From: Tachypleus tridentatus
Taxonomy: Eukaryota; Arthropoda; Merostomata; Xiphosura; Limulidae
Length of the DNA stretch: 64,000 nucleotides
Assembly (NCBI RefSeq): GCF_004210375.1
Contig: NC_134834.1
Span: 41,878,264-41,942,263 of the forward strand
Direction of reading: 5' to 3'
Below the pieces are notes generated by a model. The model did no database searches and was not told where the DNA came from. It saw only the letters and a program-made list of their open reading frames with translations. The translations under genes and the position numbers were made by a program. Shown in pieces: positions 1 to 10,370 of this stretch; within the stretch, counting starts at the first letter, position 1, and each line of letters opens with the position of its first letter.

Positions 1-1518
1 GTAAACATTTTTTGAGTGGGAAAGGAATTCAATCCAATGAACCTCAGGTTATAATTTAAGTGCTCTGGCTACCTGGCTATGCCAAGCCAGTAAAAATTGT
101 ATCTCTACTTAATAAATCCCAACAGCAGAAAAGCCAAGTATGTAAGGACAGGGATGAAGAAGTGTCACAGGCCATAGAAGAAAAGAGAATGGAATGAACT
201 TCTTTGGAAAATTTTCCTACTGTGTAATGAAGTGCCTCAGACATAAGGTGCAAAACAGTAAGGAAAAGACAAAGATGGGGAAATTGACCAATGGAGAGGG
301 AAAACAGGCAATAAGGAGTCTGCAACCAAAACAGGTGAAAAGAAATTCAAAAGACTGAGAACTGGGAAAGGGAAAACCAGAATGGCTGAAAGCCAGGGTA
401 TGAGAATCAGATAAGAGAGGAGGACATAGCATAAAGTTTAGTGATATGGTCATCACTGTCAGGGGAGGGAGGAAAAATGAAAGAGTCACAAGGATTAGGG
501 TTGTGAAACAAGAATGTGAGATGTCATAAGAAATCAGTGAGAGTTAAAGAATTAGCATACCTGTGAGATAAAGCTTTGAAAAAAAAAAGTGAAAGATTAA
601 GGTGTTCCTCTAACTGGTAGTGAGGTACATAAAGCAAAACCAGGGAGAAGGAAAAAGGTATTTTAATTTGTTTTCCTAATGTTCATCATCAAATTGAAAA
701 GAATAGATGCCACAATAATAGACAGGAAAAGAACAAACAACATGAGTGATAGCATTATTCACAGTTAACAATCTTCAAAAGCCACAGTTATAATAGGTCC
801 TATTTGTGAACTTTCTTCACTCCTAAAGGAACAAGTAGAATTCATATTAACAAAACCAAGCAATGAAGACTAATTTTAAATTAAGATTAAAACCCAAGTT
901 TTGTTAAGCAGAGAAACTCGGCAAGTTGAGGATAACTTGCAACATATATGTGTTGTACAGTGCTGACAAAAATGAATGAAGTTATCATGAGGGAGTTACA
1001 GTGCATGGAGGTTGTGCTACCCTCCTACTGATGAAGGATTTTTGTCACATGATGAATATCAGTGCAATTTACGTTAAAACACATGAAATTAGTTAGGAGT
1101 TGCCTCAAGGCTAGAATTATGCAAATCTCTTACATTGGTTCACAAGGAAGATAGCTAAAATGTGTGATTGGGTGACTTATCATCTCAAAAAATAACACTT
1201 ACTGTTCAAACAAGACAAAAGATCAATGACATTATTAAAACAAAATTATTGTAATGTTCATATACTGCGAGTGACTAGTTTTATCAAATACATAGATATA
1301 TGAATCATAATCTTAAAATTTAGCTCATTTTATAGAGAGTTATAGTTTGATAGCAGCAATTTGCTAAGAATGTACAATAAATCAGATATTTCCATTTCAT
1401 GTGAGCACTTGGCCAAAGGAAAGCAACACATACATAAAACTAATACATTTGAAACTGACCTGAAACACAGATAGAGTATCTTACACATAAAAAATAAAGT
1501 GAGAAATGAAATTCATGA
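1..1518. other. No gene seen; probable ERI2-like intron
   Basis: AT-rich sequence with a purine-rich stretch at about 120-480 and no exon that I could recognise on either strand. The short open frames at 77-489 are low-complexity complements of the purine-rich stretch. The remaining exonuclease exon, expected to carry the third catalytic Asp, was searched for on the minus strand and not found, so it probably lies left of position 1. Confidence 0.5.
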
Positions 1519-1528
1519 TTAATATATC

Positions 1529-1776
1529 CGATATGTGGTTTTTAAATCAATCCACGAATTCAATACAGCAGGTTTGTTAAGCTGTTTCCTCTTGCATTCT
1601 AAGTGCAAACAAACCCCTAGATCCCAACTGGTCCACGTCCCAAAAGTGCAACGATAGTCCTTAGAAGATGTGTTGTTACTGTGGAACACAAGGTGGTACT
1701 TTTGGACTACATTTTTAAGCCACTGTTTAAATAGTCTAAGGCAAGTTGGAAGAGGAATTCCCTCATCAACTTGGTC
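1529..1776 (-). CDS. ERI2: ERI2-like DEDDh exonuclease, internal exon (Exo II region)
   Basis: Read on the minus strand, a TTTTTATACAG acceptor (AG at 1777-1778) opens a frame of 82 codons plus two bases. It starts DQVDEGIPLPTC and contains FGTWTSWDLGVCLHLECKRK and LNKPAVLNSWIDLKTTY. Vertebrate ERI2 (exonuclease domain-containing 1) has the same order: QVDEGVPL, then TWSDWDLGVCLEYECKRKQL, then LNSWIDL. The Asp in WDLG is the expected second catalytic acidic residue of the DEDDh 3'-5' exonuclease fold. It continues in phase 0 from the exon at 5161-5288. Oddity: no GT donor follows TAT-CG. The next bases are GATATATT, and read-through meets a stop at 1519-1521. This is either a rare GA donor, an alternative truncated end, or a sequence variant. 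ERI2 acts on RNA 3' ends; its physiological substrate here is unknown. Confidence 0.85.
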
Positions 1777-2640
1777 CTGTATAAAAATGAAACATGAAAA
1801 GAGAATTGCAGATTAATACTTTTTACTTAATTACGTAAAAGTTTATCTGAAAGTGTGGTTAAAATTTCAGTCTCTTGTTCACAGAAACAGAACATTAAAT
1901 TTGGAGACTAGTACTATTAATTTGATAAAGAAACTACTGCCTGTGATAATAAGGTTGAAGTCAAATAAATCTACTATTTCAAGAAAGGGCTTTATGTAGG
2001 AAATTTATTAATAAAGTGTGACGTATCACTTGTGAGTGTGTTAAATAAAACATACCTGAAAAATTATTATAATGAAAAATAAGGGCTAACAGTACTTTAA
2101 GGCTTATTAGCTATATAATTTTGTCACATTCTTGTACAATTTTGATGAGCCATTTATAGACATAGGATATCCTTAACAATATTATACTGTCAATCCATAC
2201 AAAAAAAACATAAGCCTACAATTTATTATTTGTTACTCAGTCTTCTTCAGCAGTTGTATGACAAAATTTTGTAAAATATCCCAGTACTTGTTACTAGTTC
2301 TCCCAGATAAACATGAATAGTATAATTTTGTGACAAGATATAATGAATGTATGCTGTTTGTTCTTTCATAGTAAAGTTAACAATAATTAAAAACACATTC
2401 ATTAAATTTTATGGCATTTACACTATTGTGACTGCCCTTTTATGACAATAAACTGCACTCAGAAAAATTAATATACCACTTCATGTTTTGCCATTTGTAA
2501 AATGTGCTTTATATATCAAACCATACATTTGTTTATTTCACACATCTTTCAAGCATCAATGCAATAACAAAACATTTTGAATCATCTCCATTATCACAAC
2601 TGCCTGAATAACTGATTTAAAACCAAATTCATTTCTATTT
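1777..2640. other. Intronic sequence, nothing recognised
   Basis: AT-rich intron between ERI2-like exons and left of the Tc1 relic. No open frame of note, no recognised repeat. Confidence 0.4.
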
Positions 2641-3575
2641 TTAATAGGATGTATGTATTACATCTACCTCAGTTATGGCTGTTATAGATTGCCTCATCAT
2701 ACAGAGCTGTATGATTTCATATTGCAGTGTAACTGTCCATTTTTCACTAAATACTGCTCTGAGTTGCTGTTCCATTCCTGAAATGTGTGGACACTGACAC
2801 AATACCTGTTCTGTAAACTCCAAAGATTTTTCCATGGTGTTCAAGTCTAAAAAATGACACTAACCTCACTGTTCTTCAGAAACTCAATATTGATATAAGT
2901 CATGTGTGATATGATGTTGTTTTGCTGAAAAACTTTACCAGGCCTAACTTGATCTAGAAAAAGCAGAACCACTGATTAAAGGACTTCATCCCAATATCTC
3001 TGAAAACTCAAATTCCCCTCAATAAATTAAAGCTATGTTTGGTGATTGGTAGAGGTACTGGTCCATACCATTATGATAGTTCCTCCCAATCTGTCCACTT
3101 GCTGTACAAGACAGGGCAATGTACCTCTCATGTTGCCTTCTGTATACCTTTTGTCTTCCATTGGAACTGAAACACTGAAAGCTTTTCTTATCAGTCAAAA
3201 CAACTATTGACCACTATTGCAGCATTGTGGCACAATAAGATGCAGATCTCTTGGTGATGGGCAGTAAAGACAGTACAGGTGTAAATGAAGCAAGTTTGGA
3301 TTCCAACATTTCACAGATGATTGTGGATGGTTCTGGCAACTATATACACAGGTATGCTTTGTGTCTTAATGGTGGCAGCAGATGTCTAGAAAGAGGGCTG
3401 GAAGTTGTTGTGCAGATGAACCAGTGGGATCCATCAACCTTGATGAGAAATAGACACATAATGACTTGCTGGTCTTGGGTAGACTGTTGAACTTCCAGAA
3501 TCTTCATCACACTAGCATAAACAACAGATCATCAAATGGTCGACATTCAGTACTCTGGCTACAGCTCTGATGCTT
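2641..3575 (-). pseudogene. Tc1-like transposase relic
   Basis: On the minus strand, frame-broken translation carries the Tc1 landmarks in order. From about 3560 down come PKTSKSLCVYFSSR and then TIHNHL-like helix-turn-helix text. Next is QQVDRLGGTIIMVW (Tc1 families have QDRFGGGSVMVWGGIS), then FIEGNLSFQRYWDEVL (family: INGNLTAQRYRDEVL), then FQQNNIISHMT (family: FQQDNARPHTA). A final open frame at 2641-2844 ends MEQQLRAVFSEKW...IHTSY, matching the family's GHTRY terminus. The reading frame shifts several times and has internal stops, so no active transposase is possible. Length (about 935 bp) is close to a full Tc1 ORF. Terminal inverted repeats were not identified. It sits in an ERI2-like intron and is old. 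Confidence 0.75.
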
Positions 3576-4437
3576 TAACCAGCTTGGAGCAAACCAGTGG
3601 CCTTATTTATTCATGACCAAGTTAGCTGCAATATTATGAGTGCTGTGAATTTCATTTGTTTTTGGTGTATTTTTGTTGGATTGGTCACACCATTTTAAGT
3701 GTGGTCATTTGGATGGTTGACATATGCAAACAGTGGACAAACACCAGATTTGTACACTTTATTTGGCTCATCAGTGTTACACCACCAATGTTGGTTATTT
3801 CATTTCAATGTTTAATTCAACAAACAAACCTAATGCCATTATTTGGATCAATTTTATTTTTCAGCAAAAAACAAAAAGAAACAAACAGAAGTGGTATGTT
3901 TTTAATTTCTTTAAATGCACATGTGTCTATATAAATAAAATTCTTTTGGTCAAATAAAAAGATGAAATTTTTTTAGTTTTCATTATTTTCTATACTAATG
4001 TTTCATGATTGCAACTTTCCCAATGAAATGTACTTTTTTGTAAAAATCAATTCATTATATACATTTTTAGTGTCTGTAGCCTTATTTAACTTATATCATA
4101 TTTAATTGTTAGAAATTTAAAGTTAAGATGATTGAAACATAACTATAAGTGAACAATCTAAGATACAATCAACTATCAAAATTATAGCTAATTTTATCGC
4201 ATTAGTGGACAATAAATTAGATAGAACAGGATCTATCATAATCACAAATTCAACTCAGTACTCTCAACTCTTACTAGTGTTTTGCAAACTACACTGCCAT
4301 AACGTTATAAATTATCTATTCATCGGCCAATAATTGTTAATGTATTGGCATGAACTTAGCAAACTTTACATGTAATATATGCACATTTAGTAGCATGGTG
4401 ATAAATCAACACAGGAGACGGGGGATATTTTTGGTAA
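3576..4437. other. AT-rich intron, nothing recognised
   Basis: The open frames near 3656-3957 overlap in different frames of AT-rich sequence and have no family signature. No repeat recognised. Confidence 0.4.
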
Positions 4438-4447
4438 TTATTCTAAG

Positions 4448-4867
4448 GTTTTTTGTTTGTTTTTGAATTTCATACAAAGCTACATGAAGGCTATATGCAC
4501 TAGCTGTCCATAATTTAATAGTGTTAGTTTAGAGCAGGGGTTCGCAACCGGTGGGTCGCGACCCCCCAGGGGGGTCGCAAAGCCTTGTTAAAAGTAGCTT
4601 GTGATAACATTAATTTTATTTCATCAATTACATTTTCATGTTGTGAGTGCCAAAAGGTTGGGAACCCCTGGTTTAGAGGTAAGGCAGCTGGTCATCACCA
4701 CCCACTGCCAACTCTTGGGAACTCTTACCAATGAATAGTAGGATTGACCATCACATTATAATGCTCCCACAGCTGAAAGGGCAAGCATGTTTGGTGTGAC
4801 GGGGATTTGAACTTGTGATCCTCAGATTGCGGAGTCAAGCGTCCTAATCACCTGGCCATGCTGGGCC
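4448..4867 (-). mobile_element. tRNA-headed SINE (family 1), split by a hAT MITE
   Basis: Minus-strand copy of the SINE seen in better condition at 43853, 45227, 46567 and 48901. Its tRNA-like head is at the high-coordinate end (about 4790-4867). The conserved body, read on the plus strand as GGCAGCTGGTCATCACCACC, follows, and the tail is T-rich near 4450. A perfect 10-bp direct repeat TTATTCTAAG flanks it (4438-4447 and 4868-4877), marking the insertion. A 136-bp MITE interrupts it at 4535-4670. Most SINE CpGs are decayed to TG or CA, unlike the copies right of 39 kb. Confidence 0.9.
4535..4670. mobile_element. hAT-type MITE nested in the SINE
   Basis: A 136-bp non-autonomous element with terminal inverted repeats CAGGGGTTCGCAACC and GGTTGGGAACCCCTG (14 of 15 complementary). 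A perfect 8-bp target duplication GTTTAGAG flanks it (4527-4534 and 4671-4678). The CAG...CTG termini, 8-bp duplication and GGGTCGCGACCCC subterminal palindrome fit hAT superfamily MITEs. It has no coding capacity. Removing one duplication copy restores a continuous SINE body, which proves the order of insertion. Confidence 0.92.
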
Positions 4868-4967
4868 TTATTCTAAGTATACTTTATCACATTCACATCA
4901 TATAAAACACATTATTACAAATTTTTAGATTCTCACAAGAAATAAGTTATCAATCTGTCCTGAATTG

Positions 4968-5042
4968 GTCATTAGCCTAGAACCTTCAGTAGCTATAAAT
5001 TGAAGGTCAACCAACTGAGCTACCACATCATTAAAATCAAGT
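4968..5042 (-). repeat. tRNA-like relic (pseudo-tRNA or SINE head)
   Basis: On the minus strand the text TGGTAGCTCAGTTGGTTGACC has a perfect pol III A-box form (TAGCTCAGTTGG). About 30 bases later comes a degenerate B box, GGTTCTAGGC. A clean cloverleaf is not obvious and the acceptor arms do not pair well, so I treat it as a decayed SINE head or tRNA pseudogene rather than a working tRNA. Confidence 0.35.
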
Positions 5043-5160
5043 GGACAGTTCTCCACATAGTTCATTAAAAGATATAGAAAATCTAAACTATATGTAAATA
5101 AGGTAAGTTAGATGAAATTAGATTTCACTGATATATACATGCATGTATACATACACATAC

Positions 5161-5288
5161 CTGAGAAATACCAGTCAATTTTTGACAGAAATCACTCAAT
5201 TTTGGATGTTCCCTTGGTTGAACATAGGTATGAAATTGTTCAAGAACATCTCCTGTAGTCAAGTGTAAAAAGACAGCTGGGAATTCAA
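5161..5288 (-). CDS. ERI2: ERI2-like DEDDh exonuclease, internal exon
   Basis: A minus-strand exon of 128 bp between acceptor TTTTTAATTTTTCAG (AG at 5289-5290) and donor GTATGTGTATG (GT at 5159-5160). It completes an Ile codon begun in the exon at 18397-18483 and then reads EFPAVFLHLTTGDV...FHTYVQPREHPKLSDFCQKLTGISQ. ERI-family exonucleases read IIEFPAVLLNT...F..YVQPQEHPILSEFC..LTGI here, so the match is unambiguous. This is the segment between the Exo I and Exo II motifs, including the YVQP and LTGI signatures that shape the active-site cleft. Phase is 1 at entry and 0 at exit, exactly as its neighbours need. It has no in-frame stop. Confidence 0.93.
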
Positions 5289-5944
5289 CTGAAAATTAAA
5301 AATGAATGACAGTATTTTTAAACAACATAGACCAGGTTATGGACATGAAAGACTGTTGTCTTAGTTGGGCACATTCTAATTAATTTAGAATTATTTTGAG
5401 AATACAATAGTAAATTTGATTCTTTTTACTCAAGATTATCCAATTTTATACAAAATTAGGCTAAAATTTGCACTTTTGTTAACTGTTAAGAAGTTAATTT
5501 CTGGAAAGATGGCAAAATGGTACAACAGTGTTAATCCTGATTACTATTAAGCAAATGCCTAACTTTATGGTCTTAAAAATTATAATAATATGATATCATA
5601 AATGAATCAAGTGGATCATAGGAATAGAGAGCAATGAAACATTAATAAGGCTACAATATATATGACTGAGGACTGTTAGGTGATAGCATTAAAAAAATTC
5701 AACAACAGGTATGCATTAAATAAAATCCAACTTTTACTTGAGATAATTTCTACTAAGTTAGTGAGATTCTGCATTCACATACTATAATCTGAATAACTAA
5801 AGTTATAAATATTACACTTTTCTTAATTTATAATAAAATATTCCATTTAATTTTGAAGGTACAATTGTTAACTTGTATTAAGTAGTCCAGAAATAAATGT
5901 TGGAATTCTCATGATGGCATTTAGAAGCTAAATATTGATTAATG
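5289..5944. other. AT-rich intron, nothing recognised
   Basis: Intronic sequence with no recognised exon, repeat or regulatory element. Confidence 0.4.
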
Positions 5945-6152
5945 TAACTTATTGTTGGTTGGTTGGTTTAATCCAACATTTGTTGCTTACAAGGTGTCTT
6001 AATTGTCTGCAGTTTCAACTCTACTTAAAGTAAGTGTTGCAATCCCCAAGGCAGCATGGACAAGAAAGACTTTTGTCTGATTATCCTCTACAACTTTAAA
6101 CTTGGACGAAAAGCTACCAAAACTACACAGAACATCAATCAGGTATTCGGCC
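5945..6152 (+). pseudogene. mariner transposase 5' scrap
   Basis: From the ATG at about 6057 the plus strand reads MDKKDFCLIILYNFKLGRKA followed by TKTTQNINQVFG. Mariner transposases of the SETMAR/Hsmar kind open with a similar FEFKMGRKAAETTRNINNAFG segment (first helix-turn-helix). The similarity stops at about 6152 and the rest of the transposase is absent. The preceding 100 bp (TTGGTTGGTTGG) may be the element's 5' end, though I see no certain inverted repeat. Alternative: a chance short match; the colinear 12-residue agreement makes that less likely. Confidence 0.55.
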
Positions 6153-7664
6153 ATAGATTTGTTACTCATCTTCTTTTTTAAGTTTTTATGTCCATTTATG
6201 GAGAATAAATTTTAAGAAACATACATGCATATACATTTAATATTTACTGCTGCAATGACTTTTCTTCCAACCAACCATTATTTACTGATACAGGTGGTTT
6301 TGTTTACAATATTTCATGTAAACACACATTTAACAAGCACTAAGTACAAAGGAGGCTGCTCACAAGAGCATTGCATGTATTGTGTGTTTAAAGTGATATA
6401 AATCTACTTTCAATGAAAAATAATCAATTTTTAAAATAGATCATGGACATTTGCAACATTTCTGTACTGGTTTAAGTTTTGGTACAAAATAATCAGCCAA
6501 TTTTGCTTTAGGTTTATTAAACAAAATTATGAATAATAATACCAAAATAATACTAAAATACATACCATTTCATCAAAGTATAAAAATTGGTAGAGTAAAT
6601 CACTATTTTCAAAAATAGAGAAATCTACTATGGTAATTGTCTACTTAGAAAACTCACTGAAACAGATGCGGAAAAATCATGCACAAAGAACAGCAAACTT
6701 GGGAAATTGAGGAAAAAATTCCTCAATGTGGCACTTTCCAATTAACATGCTATAAGTTGAACAAATTATTTTACAATTAATGTGCATTAGCAAAACACCT
6801 GATGTTTTCAATAGCAGAAATTGGTGGATTTAGAGAAATTCTTGAGGTTGAAGAAACAAAGGTGCTTGAATCAATTCTGAAACTACCCTATGATGTACTC
6901 AATACTGTATTATTACTGCCATCCAGGTTTCAGTAAAATATTGAAAGCTGGAGACATTGTTATAAATATACATATAGTTTATTCTAATAAAACAAAGTGA
7001 TTCCAACTAATATAAAACAGAGCATTTTTACCAATATAACAGTGGTTAAATGGCTTTTTATTTTTGTGATGCTTTAATGACTTTAAAGAGATTATGGTGG
7101 AAGTGATGCAGAACTTAGAAAATTTTAAAAAGTCAAAATTTTGAATTTCAAGAATCAACTTAAAAATAACCCTACAACCTTTTTCATAGCAGTTTATTTA
7201 GCAGTGTGCATATATGCTGGAATGGTATATCTAACAACTTTTGCTGTAGGCTTCAGTGGTTGAATAGCTTTGAAGAGAAATTTGGCCAGTAGCAATGAAA
7301 AACTGATAAAATCTATCCTTCTTAATTCAAGAATTAACATAAAACTAGTGCTATGACATACACAGATGTTTTCCTAGTAGGGTTGCCCAAGTATGAATAA
7401 TATATTCTTAGCTATTTTTTTGTAGGAATGTAAAAAATAATAATATTAGTATGAAGAACAAATGAATGAGTATTTAATTATGTCTAACAATTGAAAAATA
7501 ATTCTTTTTTGTGCAATTATCAATATTTTAGCAGCCTTAGCTACTAAGGTAGAAGGTCTTGAAGTGCTGTTTCAAAAACAAGTCTGCTGTATGTTCTATT
7601 AGATGTTTTATGAAATTCCTAGGAGAACTCTATTATAAACCACTATCGTAACTCACAATTCAGT
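6153..7664. other. AT-rich intron, nothing recognised
   Basis: No supported exon or repeat. The plus-strand CR1-like LINE relic begins near 7650, and sequence just before it may be its decayed 5' part. Confidence 0.4.
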
Positions 7665-8380
7665 GTGAAAAGGAAGTTTTTTCAATTTGGTGATTTACAT
7701 TTAAATAGCATAGTGGTTGACCTGTTTTCACATGCTAATAACTGTAAAGGCAAATTTAAAGTAGGAATATATGGTGGAAATGACCAGAATAATGAAGAAA
7801 AAATAAAATGTTGGGAAAAGTGTAGTGTGGGAACAAGATATAAAACATGTTTTAATGGAAATTATTATCAGTGTAATGTCAGAAGTATAAGAAATAAAAT
7901 GGAAGATTTTAGAGTACTGGTCAAAATAGTGAATTTTGATAAAATGTAAATAACTGAAACATGTAGACAATTCTTATGGAAGGAACTTCTTTGAAATACA
8001 GGGTTTTAGGTTTTTTAACAGGGATAGAGTAATGAAAAGATGGGAGGAGTAGCTTTTTCTGTAAAATGTTAGTTACAGCCTGTTCATGTTGAAGATATTA
8101 AACATAATAATAATGTAGTGAAATCTATTTGAGTGTCTACTTGTGGTTATAAAGGTTGAAATGGTTGCTGCATATGAAAATGAGGAATAATGAGATTTTG
8201 GTTTAAAATTTCAAAAAAAATTTGAAGAGTTAAGACAAGAATTATCTTGTGTGAATTAGATAACTAGATGACTTGGATGTACTGAAAAATGTGAAAAAAT
8301 GTTAAAAGTAAATTCTTAAATATTCAAGATAGACATGTTCATTAGAGAACACAAAGGTGGGTGTAAGTAAAAGTTAACAT
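7665..8380 (+). pseudogene. CR1-like LINE relic, endonuclease part (segment 1 of 3)
   Basis: The frame at 7665-7949 contains CNVRSIRNKMEDFRVLVK, then FDKM and, after a stop, ITET. LINE APE-type endonucleases have NARSIRNKMDEFRALV...DIIGITETW here. Downstream fragments NRD and GGVAFSVK fit the family's FNRDR..RGGGVALYVK. Stops and frameshifts are frequent. The relic breaks off near 8380 at an inverted-arm repeat. Its linker and reverse transcriptase resume at 12290, and its 3' end is at 16212-16690. Confidence 0.7.
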
Positions 8381-8389
8381 CTTCTTAAT

Positions 8390-8714
8390 CTGAAAATGTA
8401 TTTCTGATAAATTTACTTTCTTGACTTATACTGTCTTTTATCAGGACAAATTTTCACTTGCCACTAGCCTTGATACTCTTACTTGCCCCTGTATATGTTA
8501 ATGTGAGATATCTGCACACTAACATGCAAATGAATATGCACTAGCCCTCCATCAACAGGAAAGCAACACTACCCCTATTATAAATAATGCCCTCCTAGTC
8601 TTGCAGCTGTTAACCACTTCAAGATTGCTCAAATTACACAAACTATACTGGAAGTAGGGAGGACAGGAGGGAAATGTGATAAGAGGTAAGGATCTATCTG
8701 AAATAAATTTTTAG
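8390..8714 (+). repeat. MITE-like repeat X, left copy
   Basis: Imperfect inverted ends: CTGAAAATGTATTTCTGATA at 8390 and the complement-like ATCTATCTGAAATAAATTTT at 8692-8711. A second copy at 20019-20329 shares these ends and the internal GGGAAATG..AGAGGTAAG. Homology to the second locus continues beyond the right end (ACTTCT..A.TYAGGTATACT near 8740 and 20490), so the MITE-like part may be the end of a longer repeat. Its 8420-8640 part is also repeated in inverted orientation at 12036-12250. Confidence 0.6.
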
Positions 8715-9498
8715 TTGAGGAGACTTAATTTATGATACACCACTTCTGAATTAGGTATACTCTTCACTTGTTAGTGGTGTGTTGCCAAAAAGGGAGGAAA
8801 TGAAGAAAGGACACAAGAAAGGCTATAAAAATAATGGGATCCCTTGGTGTAAAGTGAGTAGGGCAAGCAAAACTGTAAAATGGAGTTTTACCTTAACCAC
8901 CACTTTGGTGGCATCTAGAATTGTATATCAATTCCACAGTGGGAAGAGGGTCCACTATGTTTCACCTTAAGAAGGAACACCAGTATGGAAAAGGTTCTTC
9001 CACACCAGGAACCTGACTCCACTGATACACATCTCCAACAAAACTAACATTGAATACACTGGTAACCAACATCTGACAGATGAGAGGAAAGTGAAAGTCC
9101 TAGGTGGGTTTCATCTTCAATCCAAAACCTGACAGTACTGGAAATTTTTTATCAAATCCACAGCAGGAGGAATGTACCCAATCTTAAACCCATGGGAATT
9201 CAATGTGTCTACAACCAACACTAAATCCATCAGGAACCAATATCCAATAGATGCTAGGAAGAATGAAGCAACAATGGGGTGCATTTCCAGTCCAAACCTT
9301 TGTAGAATTGGGAATTTATCATCCACTCCTTGGTAGGATGAGGGTAAAAATCCAAACACGTGAGAGCTTATGTGGCTGGTACTGCTCAAATCAACACCTG
9401 ATTCACCGAGAACTGACATCTAGTGGATGATAGGAGGGCGAGTGCCTCAGCCAGAGGTAAACTGCAATACACACACACACACATACATACATACATAT

Positions 9499-9783
9499 AT
9501 GGCAGAGTGTTACATTCAACAACTGACAGCATCTGGAAACAAACATCAGGAAGAACCTCAGGCACAGTCATCTAGCATGATATATGATCACAGGTCTTAC
9601 ACTGAGGATTTAAGACTAAATATACCTGGTCAGGTGCTACTTGCTACAGAGTGGGATCAAAAAATGAGAAAGGCCCCTACTAAGAAAATTAAAGGAGTAC
9701 TTACCACTCTCATAGTGTTACTATGCTATATTTTTGTAATAACTTACTTGTTATTTGCTGCAGGTGTACTGCCTGATCACTGA
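9499..9783 (+). CDS. Candidate small tail-anchored-like membrane protein (unrecognised)
   Basis: An uninterrupted 94-codon frame, MAECYIQQLTASGNKHQEEP onward; an earlier in-frame ATG at 9427 would read through a CA/CATA microsatellite and is less likely. Residues 1-45 are polar. Then comes a basic stretch KMRKAPTKKIKG, then one strongly hydrophobic span LTTLIVLLCYIFVITYLLFA, then AGVLPDH and the stop. That layout fits a single-pass protein with a short luminal or outside C-terminus. AATAAA occurs at about 10258, so 9784-10280 could be a 3' UTR. I do not recognise a family. It lies between inverted repeat arms inside a LINE relic, on the strand opposite the ERI2-like gene. It could be an intronless retrocopy, a nested gene's last exon or a captured gene, or chance. 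Confidence 0.4.
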   Translation: MAECYIQQLTASGNKHQEEPQAQSSSMIYDHRSYTEDLRLNIPGQVLLATEWDQKMRKAPTKKIKGVLTTLIVLLCYIFVITYLLFAAGVLPDH

Positions 9784-10339
9784 TGCAAATAATGGTTTTA
9801 AACATGCACACTTTATTTTACAATTTTTTGATGTTCTATATAAAAGGTCTTAAGTTTGGATTAGTGGAAATAGAAAAAGAGAAGTGTTTTTTGAGAAGTT
9901 TATTTTAGTTTTGTTCAAGTGACTATTTCAAACATAGAATTTTCTATATTGATCTTGAAAGAGAAATTGAACACACTACTTTTCTGTTTACATTTCTAAA
10001 GAGTGAGTAAATTTAAGGTTAAGAATCAGCCTTAACTTTGTAGCTTCTGTAAGCCTTGTGCTTTTGAGAACTGTTGAAAAATCAATTTTTGAAAATATTG
10101 GCAAGTTTTGGTACAATAGATGTTAGAACAGCGAACTTTAGTAGCTGAACATGTAACATAAATCTTAACTTTAAATTTACAATCTGGAGCTGAATTTTGG
10201 CATACTACATTTGAAGTGATAACACTTAATTGATGAACAATTCCTACATGGATCTATCAATAAAGAGCAATATTTTGTATTGTACACTTTCATAAATTAT
10301 TGTATGTAAGTTGATATTTGATGTTTGTGTTTTTGGTGT

Positions 10340-10370
<31 letters not shown>

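Noticed and set aside
77..489. Two minus-strand Phe/Leu/Ser-rich frames
   Set aside because: They are complements of purine-rich DNA without motif or splice support.
7728..7970. Minus-strand frame opposite the LINE endonuclease relic
   Set aside because: Shadow of the plus-strand LINE frame, which carries recognisable endonuclease motifs.
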